From an uncultured Lachnospiraceae bacterium (lineage in GTDB: Bacteria > Bacillota > Clostridia > Lachnospirales > Lachnospiraceae), in NCBI GenBank assembly GCA_910579425.1, contig CAJTVL010000104.1:1-12550 (forward strand): DNA of 12,550 nucleotides, written 5' to 3'. The translations under genes and the position numbers were made by a program. Positions 1 through 7,344 of this stretch are shown here, one piece after another (position 1 is the first letter of the stretch; each line of letters begins with the position of its first letter). The notes beneath the pieces are model-generated. The model did not search any database. It worked only from the letters and a program-made list of their open reading frames with translations, and was not told the DNA's origin.

Positions 1-1
1 C

Positions 2-970
2 TACGCCGGACAGGCGGTCTGCATGACCTATCCTCTGATCGGGAACTACGGCGTGTGCAGGGAAGATATGGAGTCAAAGAGAGCCTGGCCTGACGGATTT
101 ATTGTAAGGGAGCTGTCCCGGACGGCCAGCAATTTCCGGAAAGATATGACCATACAGGAGTTTTTGGCGGAACAGAAAATCCCGGGTATCGCAGGGATTG
201 ATACCCGTGCCCTTACCAAAATTCTCAGAAAAAAGGGTACCATGAACGGAATGATCACTACCGATGAAACCTTCGATTTGGCAGCCATCCTTCCCAGGCT
301 TAAGGAATATACCACCGGAAAAGTAGTCGAAAAAGTAACCTGTTCCCAAAAATACGAAATAGAAGGCCAAAGAGGCCCGCAGGCCAAGAAGAAAAGGGTA
401 GCCCTCCTTGACTTTGGCGCTAAGGACAATATTGCGGCTTCCCTGGCCAGGCGGGGATGTGACGTGTGGGTATATCCGGCCTGTACCGGGGCGGAGGAGA
501 TCATAGCGGATGGGCCGGACGGCATTATGCTGAGCAACGGCCCCGGAGATCCCAAGGAATGTACACAGATCATTGCCGAGCTCAAAAAGCTTTATGACAC
601 GGATATTCCTATTTTTGCCATCTGCCTGGGGCATCAGCTTATGGCTCTTGCGGTGGGGGCAGATACTTATAAAATGAAATATGGCCATCGGGGAGGCAAT
701 CACCCCGTAAAAGACTTAAAAACCGGACGGGTCTACATTTCTTCCCAGAACCACGGCTATGTGGTTGATATTCAGAATTTGGGCTCCCAGATTGCGGTGC
801 CTGCCTTTATCAATGTGAATGACGGCACCAATGAGGGTCTTTCCTATACCGGGAAAAATATTTTTACCGTACAATTCCACCCGGAGGCATGCCCCGGCCC
901 TTTGGACTCCGGTTATCTGTTTGACCGGTTTGTTGAGATGATGGAAGGAAAGGAGGAAGAAAATGCCTAA
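2..970 (+). CDS. carA: Carbamoyl-phosphate synthase small (glutaminase) subunit, 5'-truncated by window
   Basis: Hydrolyses glutamine and channels ammonia to CarB for carbamoyl phosphate, the precursor of arginine and pyrimidines. The reading frame is open to the window edge: codons before the Met at base 23 read YAGQAVC and continue into TYPLIGNYG, a conserved internal CarA block, so that Met is not the start and roughly 45 residues lie upstream. Counting from the Met at 23, the class I glutamine amidotransferase domain covers about residues 124-308. It has the nucleophile Cys201 in ICLGHQ, and His286 and Glu288 in VQFHPEA complete the triad. SNGPGDP (171-177) is the usual oxyanion-loop region. 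The 3' end overlaps carB by 8 bases, which fits translational coupling and 1:1 subunit production. Nothing is abnormal in the visible part. Confidence 0.97.
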   Translation, partial: YAGQAVCMTYPLIGNYGVCREDMESKRAWPDGFIVRELSRTASNFRKDMTIQEFLAEQKIPGIAGIDTRALTKILRKKGTMNGMITTDETFDLAAILPRLKEYTTGKVVEKVTCSQKYEIEGQRGPQAKKKRVALLDFGAKDNIAASLARRGCDVWVYPACTGAEEIIADGPDGIMLSNGPGDPKECTQIIAELKKLYDTDIPIFAICLGHQLMALAVGADTYKMKYGHRGGNHPVKDLKTGRVYISSQNHGYVVDIQNLGSQIAVPAFINVNDGTNEGLSYTGKNIFTVQFHPEACPGPLDSGYLFDRFVEMMEGKEEENA

Positions 971-3900
971 AAATCCTAATGTAAAAAGAGTCATGGTGAT
1001 CGGTTCCGGTCCTATCGTGATCGGCCAGGCGGCGGAGTTCGACTATGCGGGGACTCAGGCATGCCGTTCCCTTAAGGAAGAGGGAGTGGAGGTGATTCTG
1101 GTAAACTCCAACCCGGCCACTATTATGACGGACAAAAATATTGCCGACAAGGTTTATATCGAGCCTCTTACCGCAAGAGTGCTGGAACAGATCATTGAAA
1201 AGGAAAAGCCGGACAGCATTCTTCCCACCCTGGGAGGACAGGCAGGCTTAAACTTGGGCATGGAGTTGGAGGAATCGGGCTTTCTGGCCTCCCACAACGT
1301 GAAGCTTTTGGGCACTACCGCAAAGACCATCAAGAAGGCGGAGGACCGTCAGGAATTTAAGGATACCATGGAAAAGATCGGGGAGCCCTGCGCGGCCTCC
1401 CAGGTGGTGGAGAGCGTAGAGGACGGCGTGGCCTTTGTTAGAACCATCGGTTATCCTGTGGTGCTGCGGCCTGCCTACACCTTAGGAGGCTCCGGCGGCG
1501 GGATCGCCCACAACCAGGCGGAGCTGGAAAGCATCCTGGAAAACGGACTGCGCCTGTCCCGGGTGGGACAGGTGCTGGTGGAGCGCTGTATCGCGGGCTG
1601 GAAGGAGATTGAGTACGAGGTCATGCGGGACTGCGCCGGAAACTGTATCACTGTCTGCAACATGGAGAATATTGATCCTGTGGGGGTACATACCGGGGAC
1701 AGTATTGTGGTGGCTCCCTCCCAGACCCTGGGAGATAAGGAATACCAGATGCTGCGCAGTGCGGCTCTCAACATCATCAATGAGCTTCAGATCACCGGGG
1801 GCTGTAATGTGCAGTTTGCCCTTCACCCTTCCAGCTTCGAGTACTGTGTCATCGAGGTGAATCCCAGAGTAAGCCGCTCCTCCGCCCTGGCAAGTAAGGC
1901 AACCGGCTATCCCATTGCCAAGGTGGCGGCCAAAATCGCCCTGGGCTATACCTTAGACGAGATCAAAAACGCCATTACCGGCAAGACCTACGCAAGTTTT
2001 GAGCCCGCCCTGGATTATTGCGTGGTGAAGCTTCCAAGGCTTCCTTTCGACAAATTTATTACGGCCAAGAGAACCCTCACCACTCAGATGAAGGCCACGG
2101 GAGAGGTGATGAGTATCTGCAGCAGCTTTGAGGGAGCTTTGATGAAAGCCATCCGCTCCTTAGAGCAGCATGTGGACTGTCTGCTCAGCTATGATTTCAG
2201 CGGCCTTTCCCGGGAGGAATTGCTGGAGCGCCTGAAAAAGGTGGACGACCAGAGGATTTATGTGATTGCCGAGGCCCTGCGCAAGGGAATTGACTATGAA
2301 ACCATCCACGACATCACTATGATCGACTGCTGGTTTATAGATAAGATTGCCGTCCTGGTGGAGATGGAGAGCGCTTTGAAGGCGTACGCCCTGCCAGAGG
2401 ATGCCTGCCTGGGGCAGCAGGCGCGTAACTGCAAAGAGCTTTCCATAGAACTGTTAAAAGAGGCCAAGCGGCTGGAATTTCCGGACAATGTGATTGCAAG
2501 GCTGACCGGCATCCCCGAGGAAGCGATTAAAAAGCTTCGTTATGACAATGGCATTGTGGCGGTCTACAAGATGGTGGACACCTGCGCGGCGGAGTTTGAG
2601 GCAAGCACCCCCTATTACTATTCCGTTTACGGCGGCGAGAACGAGGCGGCCATTACCAACCCGCCCAAAAAGGTGCTGGTGCTGGGCTCAGGCCCCATCC
2701 GCATCGGACAGGGAATCGAGTTCGACTACTGCTCCGTCCATGCCACCTGGGCTTTTGCAAAGGCGGGCTATGAGACCATCATCATCAATAACAATCCGGA
2801 AACCGTAAGCACGGACTTTGATATTGCGGATAAGCTGTACTTTGAACCCCTTACGCCGGAGGATGTGGAGAGTATTGTAAGGCTGGAAAAGCCGGACGGG
2901 GCGGTGGTGCAGTTCGGCGGGCAGACCGCCATCAAGCTCACGGAAAGCCTGATGAAAATGGGCGTGCCTATCCTGGGCACAAAGGCGGAGGATGTGGACG
3001 CCGCCGAGGACAGAGAACTGTTTGACAAAATTCTGGAACAGACCCAGATTCCCAGAGCCGCCGGAGGTACGGTTTACACGGCCCAGGAGGCCAGGGAGGT
3101 GGCAAATCGGCTGGGGTATCCGGTGCTGGTGCGTCCCTCCTATGTGCTGGGGGGCCAGGGGATGCAGATCGCCATTTCCGATGAAGAAATAGAAGAGTTT
3201 ATGAATATCATCAACCGGATCGCCCAGGATCATCCCATCCTTGTGGACAAATATTTACAGGGAAAGGAGATCGAGGTGGACGCGGTCTGCGACGGAGAGG
3301 ATATTCTCATTCCCGGCATCATGGAGCATATCGAGCGGACGGGAGTTCATTCCGGCGACAGTATTTCCGTTTATCCGGCAAATACCATTTCAGATACGGT
3401 GAAGGAAAAAATCGGAGAGTACACCAGAAGGCTGGCAAGGGCCCTTCACGTAAAAGGACTGATCAACATTCAGTTTATTGCCATCGGCGAGGACGTGTAT
3501 GTGATTGAGGTCAATCCCCGTTCCTCCCGCACGGTGCCTTATATCAGCAAGGTGACCGGCATTCCCATTGTGGATTTGGCCACAGAGGTGATTCTGGGAA
3601 AAACCATCCGGGAGCTTGGCTATGAGCCGGGCTTACAGCCCCAGGCCGACTATTTCGCCATCAAGATGCCAGTCTTTTCCTTTGAAAAGATCCGGGGCGC
3701 GGAGATCAGCCTGGGCCCGGAGATGAAATCCACAGGAGAATGCCTGGGCATCGCCAAGACCTTTCATGAGGCTCTCTACAAAGCCTTTTTGGGAGCAGGG
3801 GTGGATCTTCCCAGACATAAGCAGATGATCATCACCGTGAAGGATGCGGACAAAGGAGAGGCGGTGGAGATCGGCCGAAGGTTTGAAAAGCTGGGTTACA

Positions 3901-4205
3901 CCATCTATGCCACCCGCAGCACGGCGGCCGCCCTTAGGGAGGCGGGGGTAAGGGCCAGAAAGGTGAACAAGATTTCCCAGGAATCCCCTACGGTGATGGA
4001 TTTGATCTTAGGGCACAGAATCGACCTGGTGATTGATACCCCTACCCAGGGCAGGGACAAATCCAGAGACGGATTCTTGATCCGCAGGACGGCCATCGAA
4101 ACCGGGGTGAACTGCATCACTGCCATGGACACGGCAAGAGCCCTGGTGACCAGCCTGGAAAATGCCCAGGATCAGTTTACATTGATTGACATTGCCTCAC
4201 TGTAG
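963..4205 (+). CDS. carB: Carbamoyl-phosphate synthase large (ammonia) subunit
   Basis: Makes carbamoyl phosphate from bicarbonate, ammonia supplied by CarA and two ATP, in the cytoplasm. At 1080 residues it is full length for the family. The two homologous halves are clear. Half one has GSGPIVIGQAAEFDYAGTQ near residues 14-32, the ATP-grasp loop RPAYTLGGSGGG and the metal-site run EVNPRVSRSS. Half two starts near residue 569 with GSGPIRIGQGIEFDYCS, then RPSYVLGGQGMQ and EVNPRSSRT. The C-terminal region from about residue 940 is the MGS-like allosteric domain that binds effectors such as UMP or ornithine in the family. The ATG at 963 follows AAGGAGG at good spacing and overlaps the carA stop. 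The next gene follows after 20 bases with no terminator, so read-through is likely. Confidence 0.98.
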   Translation: MPKNPNVKRVMVIGSGPIVIGQAAEFDYAGTQACRSLKEEGVEVILVNSNPATIMTDKNIADKVYIEPLTARVLEQIIEKEKPDSILPTLGGQAGLNLGMELEESGFLASHNVKLLGTTAKTIKKAEDRQEFKDTMEKIGEPCAASQVVESVEDGVAFVRTIGYPVVLRPAYTLGGSGGGIAHNQAELESILENGLRLSRVGQVLVERCIAGWKEIEYEVMRDCAGNCITVCNMENIDPVGVHTGDSIVVAPSQTLGDKEYQMLRSAALNIINELQITGGCNVQFALHPSSFEYCVIEVNPRVSRSSALASKATGYPIAKVAAKIALGYTLDEIKNAITGKTYASFEPALDYCVVKLPRLPFDKFITAKRTLTTQMKATGEVMSICSSFEGALMKAIRSLEQHVDCLLSYDFSGLSREELLERLKKVDDQRIYVIAEALRKGIDYETIHDITMIDCWFIDKIAVLVEMESALKAYALPEDACLGQQARNCKELSIELLKEAKRLEFPDNVIARLTGIPEEAIKKLRYDNGIVAVYKMVDTCAAEFEASTPYYYSVYGGENEAAITNPPKKVLVLGSGPIRIGQGIEFDYCSVHATWAFAKAGYETIIINNNPETVSTDFDIADKLYFEPLTPEDVESIVRLEKPDGAVVQFGGQTAIKLTESLMKMGVPILGTKAEDVDAAEDRELFDKILEQTQIPRAAGGTVYTAQEAREVANRLGYPVLVRPSYVLGGQGMQIAISDEEIEEFMNIINRIAQDHPILVDKYLQGKEIEVDAVCDGEDILIPGIMEHIERTGVHSGDSISVYPANTISDTVKEKIGEYTRRLARALHVKGLINIQFIAIGEDVYVIEVNPRSSRTVPYISKVTGIPIVDLATEVILGKTIRELGYEPGLQPQADYFAIKMPVFSFEKIRGAEISLGPEMKSTGECLGIAKTFHEALYKAFLGAGVDLPRHKQMIITVKDADKGEAVEIGRRFEKLGYTIYATRSTAAALREAGVRARKVNKISQESPTVMDLILGHRIDLVIDTPTQGRDKSRDGFLIRRTAIETGVNCITAMDTARALVTSLENAQDQFTLIDIASL

Positions 4206-4225
4206 GCGGAAAGGACGGCTGAATC

Positions 4226-4831
4226 ATGAACAGCAATTTGAAAAAGTGGAAAATACTGCCCCTGATCGCGCTGATGATTCTGGCAGCAGGGGGCTGCGGA
4301 AAGAAAATACCCAAGGACAGTCTCACAAGGCCGCCGGAGATCACCCTGACTTCCTTTGTAACGGAAGCAGGGGAGGTCACCCTGCAGGCCGGCGGCTACA
4401 ACTGGAATTACCGGGTATCCAAGGAGGAAGGATCGGGAGGTATTGCGGACGCCCCCTCGCCCCTGGACGAAAATTATCCATGGGGGATACTGGTAGTTCC
4501 GGCCAGCGCTTCCGGAGAGGAAGAGTACCGGTTTTCCTTCGAGTGGATCGTAAAAGAACTGGAAGATAAGACCGATGAAATCAACTGGCCCGATGAACTG
4601 ATGCTGATCTCCTATGACGAAGCGGACATCGGCAATATGGATGCGGAGGCCGTAGAGACACTGACCTATACCAGGGAGGATGTGGAAGGAGAGGATTTCA
4701 TGCTGCCGCTCCATGCCGGAAGAGTATATGATCTGGTTTTGACATGGAGCGAAGAGGACTACGAAAAAGACGGGTTTTACGGGACGGCCTCCTATGTGTT
4801 CCGGACGGCGGTGTCGGAGCCGGAAGAGTAG
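4226..4831 (+). CDS. Putative lipoprotein of unknown function
   Basis: A 201-residue protein with a lipoprotein signal peptide: basic start (K6, K7, K9), hydrophobic run LPLIALMILAA (11-21), then a lipobox-like AGGC with Cys24 as the predicted lipidated residue. The mature part is acidic and soluble, so it should sit on the outer face of the membrane. The C-terminal stretch (GRVYDLVLTWSEEDYE, then TASYVFRTA) looks beta-rich. I recognise no family. The ATG at 4226 is preceded by AAGGA at 4211-4215, a slightly long spacing. It lies 20 bases after carB and may be cotranscribed with it, but nothing ties it to carbamoyl phosphate metabolism. Base composition matches carAB, so it belongs to the core flank rather than the island. 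Confidence 0.8.
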   Translation: MNSNLKKWKILPLIALMILAAGGCGKKIPKDSLTRPPEITLTSFVTEAGEVTLQAGGYNWNYRVSKEEGSGGIADAPSPLDENYPWGILVVPASASGEEEYRFSFEWIVKELEDKTDEINWPDELMLISYDEADIGNMDAEAVETLTYTREDVEGEDFMLPLHAGRVYDLVLTWSEEDYEKDGFYGTASYVFRTAVSEPEE

Positions 4832-4842
4832 GGAGGGGAGCG

Positions 4843-4911
4843 TATAGGAAAGAGCAAATTTATTTGACGTTTCCTATAGTTTCGGCAGGAGTTTGGCTGT
4901 TCCTATATAGG
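4843..4911. repeat. Cluster of inverted TATAGGAA/TTCCTATA elements
   Basis: TATAGGAAA at 4843-4851 and TTTCCTATA at 4870-4878 form a perfect 9-base inverted repeat. The 18-base loop holds a second inverted pair, CAAAT (4855-4859) and ATTTG (4862-4866). A third copy, TTCCTATA (4900-4907), is part of the 10-base palindrome CCTATATAGG (4902-4911). The first pair can fold into a hairpin in RNA; the repeated half-sites could equally be a protein operator. The palindrome lies in the spacer of a weak promoter-like pair (TTGGCT 4893-4898, TGTTAT 4916-4921). It sits just after the lipoprotein stop, at the composition break. Function is not established. Confidence 0.55.
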
Positions 4912-4939
4912 TTGATGTTATCAGGCAATCAGGGGGTTC

Positions 4940-4963
4940 GGAGAGTATCCGGCCCTCTTTTTT
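4940..4963 (+). terminator. Weak candidate intrinsic terminator after the carAB-lipoprotein unit
   Basis: GGAGAG (4940-4945) can pair with CTCTTT (4955-4960) through four Watson-Crick and two G-U pairs, and six T residues run from 4958 to 4963. The stem is short and the loop is GC-rich, so termination would be partial at best. The position, between the lipoprotein stop and the next promoter, is right for a terminator. Confidence 0.35.
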
Positions 4964-4982
4964 GCTGCAGGCAGGTTTTAAG

Positions 4983-5011
4983 TTGCTATTCGGCGTGGGG
5001 ATGCTTATAAT
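4983..5011 (+). promoter_or_regulatory. Sigma-A-type promoter for the island genes
   Basis: TTGCTA (4983-4988) and a perfect TATAAT (5006-5011) are separated by exactly 17 bases. Transcription would start near 5018 and give a leader of about 97 bases before the ATG at 5115. The leader can form a 7-base stem GAAAATG (5013-5019) with CATTTTC (5029-5035), or a competing GTCTTtCC (5022-5029) with GGAAGAC (5048-5054). It is the only strong promoter seen upstream of the island genes on this strand, so it probably also drives the three-gene cassette downstream. Confidence 0.65.
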
Positions 5012-5114
5012 AGAAAATGAAGTCTTTCCATTTTCACTTACTGGATTGGAAGACCTATGGAGTATGGGATAATAAAAGATATAGTGGAAAATAGACTTTG
5101 AAGGGGATGATGCA

Positions 5115-5630
5115 ATGTTACCAGAAGAAAAGGCGCGCATAAAGATTGATAAACAGCTTACCAAGGCAGGATGGGATATTGTTTCAAGGAATGAGTATGT
5201 TCCGAAGAGTGCAGCAGCGGTTAAGGAAGCATTGATGCGGGGAAATACAGAGAGTGATTATCTGCTCTTTGTGGAAGATAAGGCGATTGCCGTTGTAGAA
5301 GCTAAGAAAGAAACAAATCCATTGGGGGGTGACGTAGAGAGGCAGGCCGAAAGGTATGCGGTTCACCCACAACCGTGGTATGGACTGTGGTATGAGGGAC
5401 TGATTCCGCTTGTATATATGGCGAATGGAAACAAAATCTATTTTAAAAATATGCTCATACCAGACAGTGAATATGAGGATCTGGCAGAGATGCACACACC
5501 CAAAAAGATGCTTCAGATGATAAATAAAGTATCTGAGTATGGAGCATTGCCGAGACTTGCAAAGAAAGGACTCCGTGATTGCCAGTATAGAGAAAGGATA
5601 CAGTTTTTTCAGGGAACAAAATATCTATAA
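5115..5630 (+). pseudogene. HsdR N-terminal nuclease domain, truncated (type I restriction scar)
   Basis: Residues 1 to about 158 match the N-terminal region of type I restriction endonuclease HsdR. The PD-(D/E)xK nuclease core is intact: Asp48 in ESDYLL, Glu62 and Lys64 in VEAKK, followed by the family's QxxxY motif (Gln77, Tyr81). The run ALPRLAKKGLRDCQYR is the familiar stretch just before the HsdR helicase motor, and the frame then goes into foreign sequence (ERIQFFQGTKYL) and stops. HsdR is normally about 800-1100 residues, so motor and C-terminal domains are gone. The ATG follows AAGGGGA (5101-5107) at good spacing. The short product could still be made and would keep its active-site residues, but DNA cleavage by type I enzymes needs the motor, so a remnant is the simplest reading. 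A functional stand-alone nuclease is possible but less likely. Confidence 0.8.
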
Positions 5631-6018
5631 TGATGGAATTCATGAGGAAGGTTTAGTTTTTATAACCGAAAAATTGCTTAAAGCAAGAGCAAACAGTACT
5701 GTTTTACCGATGGATATCCTTTTGAATATTACAGGCGGTTCTATAGGAAGATGTGCTTTGGCACCGGATGAATTTACCCAAGGCAGTATTAACCAACATA
5801 TTTTGATAATCAGAATGATTGATCCGAGATTAAGATTTTATGTTCATAAGTATATCTGTAGTCCATATATTCAGAAATATATTAGAGGAAATACTGTGGG
5901 GGACAAAGATGGTTTTAGTGCCGGGCGGTGCAAAAATATGTTAATACCCTTACCGCCATTAAATGAACAGACTCGAATTGTAGAAAGGATAGATGAGATA
6001 TTTGCTAATATGAAATAG
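5588..6018 (+). pseudogene. HsdS C-terminal half (second target-recognition domain), 5'-deleted
   Basis: In the +1 frame relative to the HsdR remnant, about 142 codons read as the C-terminal part of a type I specificity subunit. It starts at GYSFFREQNIYNDG, a typical opening of a target-recognition domain, continues through ILLNITGGSIGRCAL and GSINQHILIIR, and ends with the hallmark IPLPPLNEQTRIVERIDEIF. The first recognition domain and central spacer of HsdS are absent, and no start codon with a ribosome binding site lies at the join. The Met at 5539 in this frame is inside hsdR sequence and is not a credible start. The join is within about 5583-5602, where the HsdR frame is lost. One deletion from within hsdR to within hsdS explains both remnants. 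The product cannot specify a methyltransferase alone and no hsdM is present. Confidence 0.78.
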
Positions 6019-6093
6019 TGAGAAAGCAGGATATTTTTATCTTGTATGCGCCTTTACGATGGTAGAAAAGGCTTATATGAAAAGAGGAATAAT

Positions 6094-7344
6094 ATGGACG
6101 ACAAATTATGTCATGAATTAAACAAGCTGATTGAAATAGGAAGTGATAAGAGAATCATGCGGACTTCAACAGTAGTACAGCTGCTAAACGACTTAAATAG
6201 AAATACGCAGGATGAATATGCTAAAGCGATTGGCTATTTGGAAGATAGAGGCATTGGATTAGAGGTTGATGATTCGGAGAGAAAACCCTTTTTGGACTCC
6301 AGTAAAATTGCGATCACGCCAAAGACGTTGAGCGTAGAATCCATTGTAAAGAAAATCAAATATGGGGAAATCAACCTGGATACCGAATTTCAAAGGAAAA
6401 GAAGCTTATGGAAAAATGACGTAAAGAGCCAGTTGATCGAATCATTTATGGTTCAATTGCCAATCCCGCCGATGTATTTTGACGGAAAAAAGGAAAATGA
6501 ATGGCTGGTTATAGACGGGCTTCAGCGCCTTTGCACACTAAAAGAATTTATATATGATCAGAAATTGGCCTTATCGGATATGGAGTATCTGGCAGATTAT
6601 AATGGTTGTAAATTTGATGATTTACCAAGAATCTATCAACGCAGGATTGAGGAGGCACAGATTGCATTTTATCTGATTTTGCCCGGGACACCATCGGATG
6701 TGAAATACAGTTTATTTAAGCGGATCAATACCCCCGGGCTGCGTTTGGAACCACAGGAAATCCGTCATGCGTTATATCAGGGAAAGGCAACTAAATTTTT
6801 GCAGGAGCTTGCCGAAAATCAGATGTTTTGCAAGGCAACAGATCATGATGTGCCGACGGAGCGTATGCAGGACAGGGAGATGGTTTTAAGGTATTTTGCG
6901 ATCAGATATATAGGAGAGGAAAGGTATAAAGAGGAGACATTAGACAGGTATTTATGTGAGGCTATGGAATTTTTGAACTTTCAGGAAGAAAGCTTTTTTG
7001 AAGAAAACAGGACAATCTTTTTAAATGCGTTAGAGTGTTGCTATAAAATATTTGGGAAACAGGCTTTTCGAAGAATATCAAAACTAAAGCCATATGATAA
7101 AAAGCCAATCAATTCTGCACTATTTGAATCGTGGATGAACGGTGTTTCAAAATTAAGCAATTACCAACAACAATTGTTAATAGATAGAAAAGACATTTTA
7201 AGGGAAAGGTATATTGAGGAATTGGATAAAAGAAGTACTTTTAACGCGGACATCGGTTCTGGAAAATATCGTTCATTTGTCAGGAGAAATCATATAATTG
7301 AAGAAATGATTCAGGAGGTGCTGCAGAGTGATAAAAAGGATTAA
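6094..7344 (+). CDS. DUF262 (GmrSD/ParB-like) family protein, first gene of a putative defence cassette
   Basis: Using the Met at 6094, preceded by AAAGAGGA (6081-6088), gives 416 residues. An in-frame ATG at 6046 would add 16 but has no ribosome binding site. Residues about 78-210 carry the DUF262 signature: EFQRKRSLW (98-106), a helix LIESFMVQLPIPPMYF (114-129), then VIDGLQRLCTL (139-149). DUF262 is a ParB/Srx-fold domain found in GmrS and in several anti-phage systems; in studied members it binds or hydrolyses nucleotides and is tied to cleavage of modified DNA. The usual DGQQR reads DGLQR here, with the distal Gln-Arg kept. No HNH/DUF1524 C-terminal nuclease is visible, so this is not a GmrSD fusion. 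Residues 1-60 form a separate helical region. The gene starts 75 bases after the hsdS remnant and overlaps the ATPase gene by 17 bases, pointing to an operon. Confidence 0.85.
   Translation: MDDKLCHELNKLIEIGSDKRIMRTSTVVQLLNDLNRNTQDEYAKAIGYLEDRGIGLEVDDSERKPFLDSSKIAITPKTLSVESIVKKIKYGEINLDTEFQRKRSLWKNDVKSQLIESFMVQLPIPPMYFDGKKENEWLVIDGLQRLCTLKEFIYDQKLALSDMEYLADYNGCKFDDLPRIYQRRIEEAQIAFYLILPGTPSDVKYSLFKRINTPGLRLEPQEIRHALYQGKATKFLQELAENQMFCKATDHDVPTERMQDREMVLRYFAIRYIGEERYKEETLDRYLCEAMEFLNFQEESFFEENRTIFLNALECCYKIFGKQAFRRISKLKPYDKKPINSALFESWMNGVSKLSNYQQQLLIDRKDILRERYIEELDKRSTFNADIGSGKYRSFVRRNHIIEEMIQEVLQSDKKD

Noticed and set aside
46..703. Long minus-strand reading frames opposite carA
   Set aside because: They lie fully over conserved CarA coding sequence, have no ribosome binding site or recognisable domain, and are antisense shadows.
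2688..3233. 181-codon minus-strand frame opposite carB
   Set aside because: CarB is intact and conserved here; the antisense product has no family features.
4893..4921. Promoter TTGGCT-17-TGTTAT
   Set aside because: Both hexamers are weak and a much better promoter lies 90 bases downstream; kept only as a note on the palindrome in its spacer.
4744..5010. 88-codon plus-strand frame running from the lipoprotein gene into the spacer
   Set aside because: It starts inside the lipoprotein gene in another frame, has no ribosome binding site, and its tail is low-complexity translation of the promoter region.
5539..5590. Met at 5539 as a true start for the HsdS-like frame
   Set aside because: The codons up to about 5588 are hsdR coding DNA read out of frame; no ribosome binding site precedes the Met.
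6050..6072. Hairpin GCCTTT/AAAGGC before the DUF262 gene as a terminator
   Set aside because: The stem is 6 bases with an 11-base loop and is not followed by a T run; it lies just upstream of the ribosome binding site and is more likely incidental.
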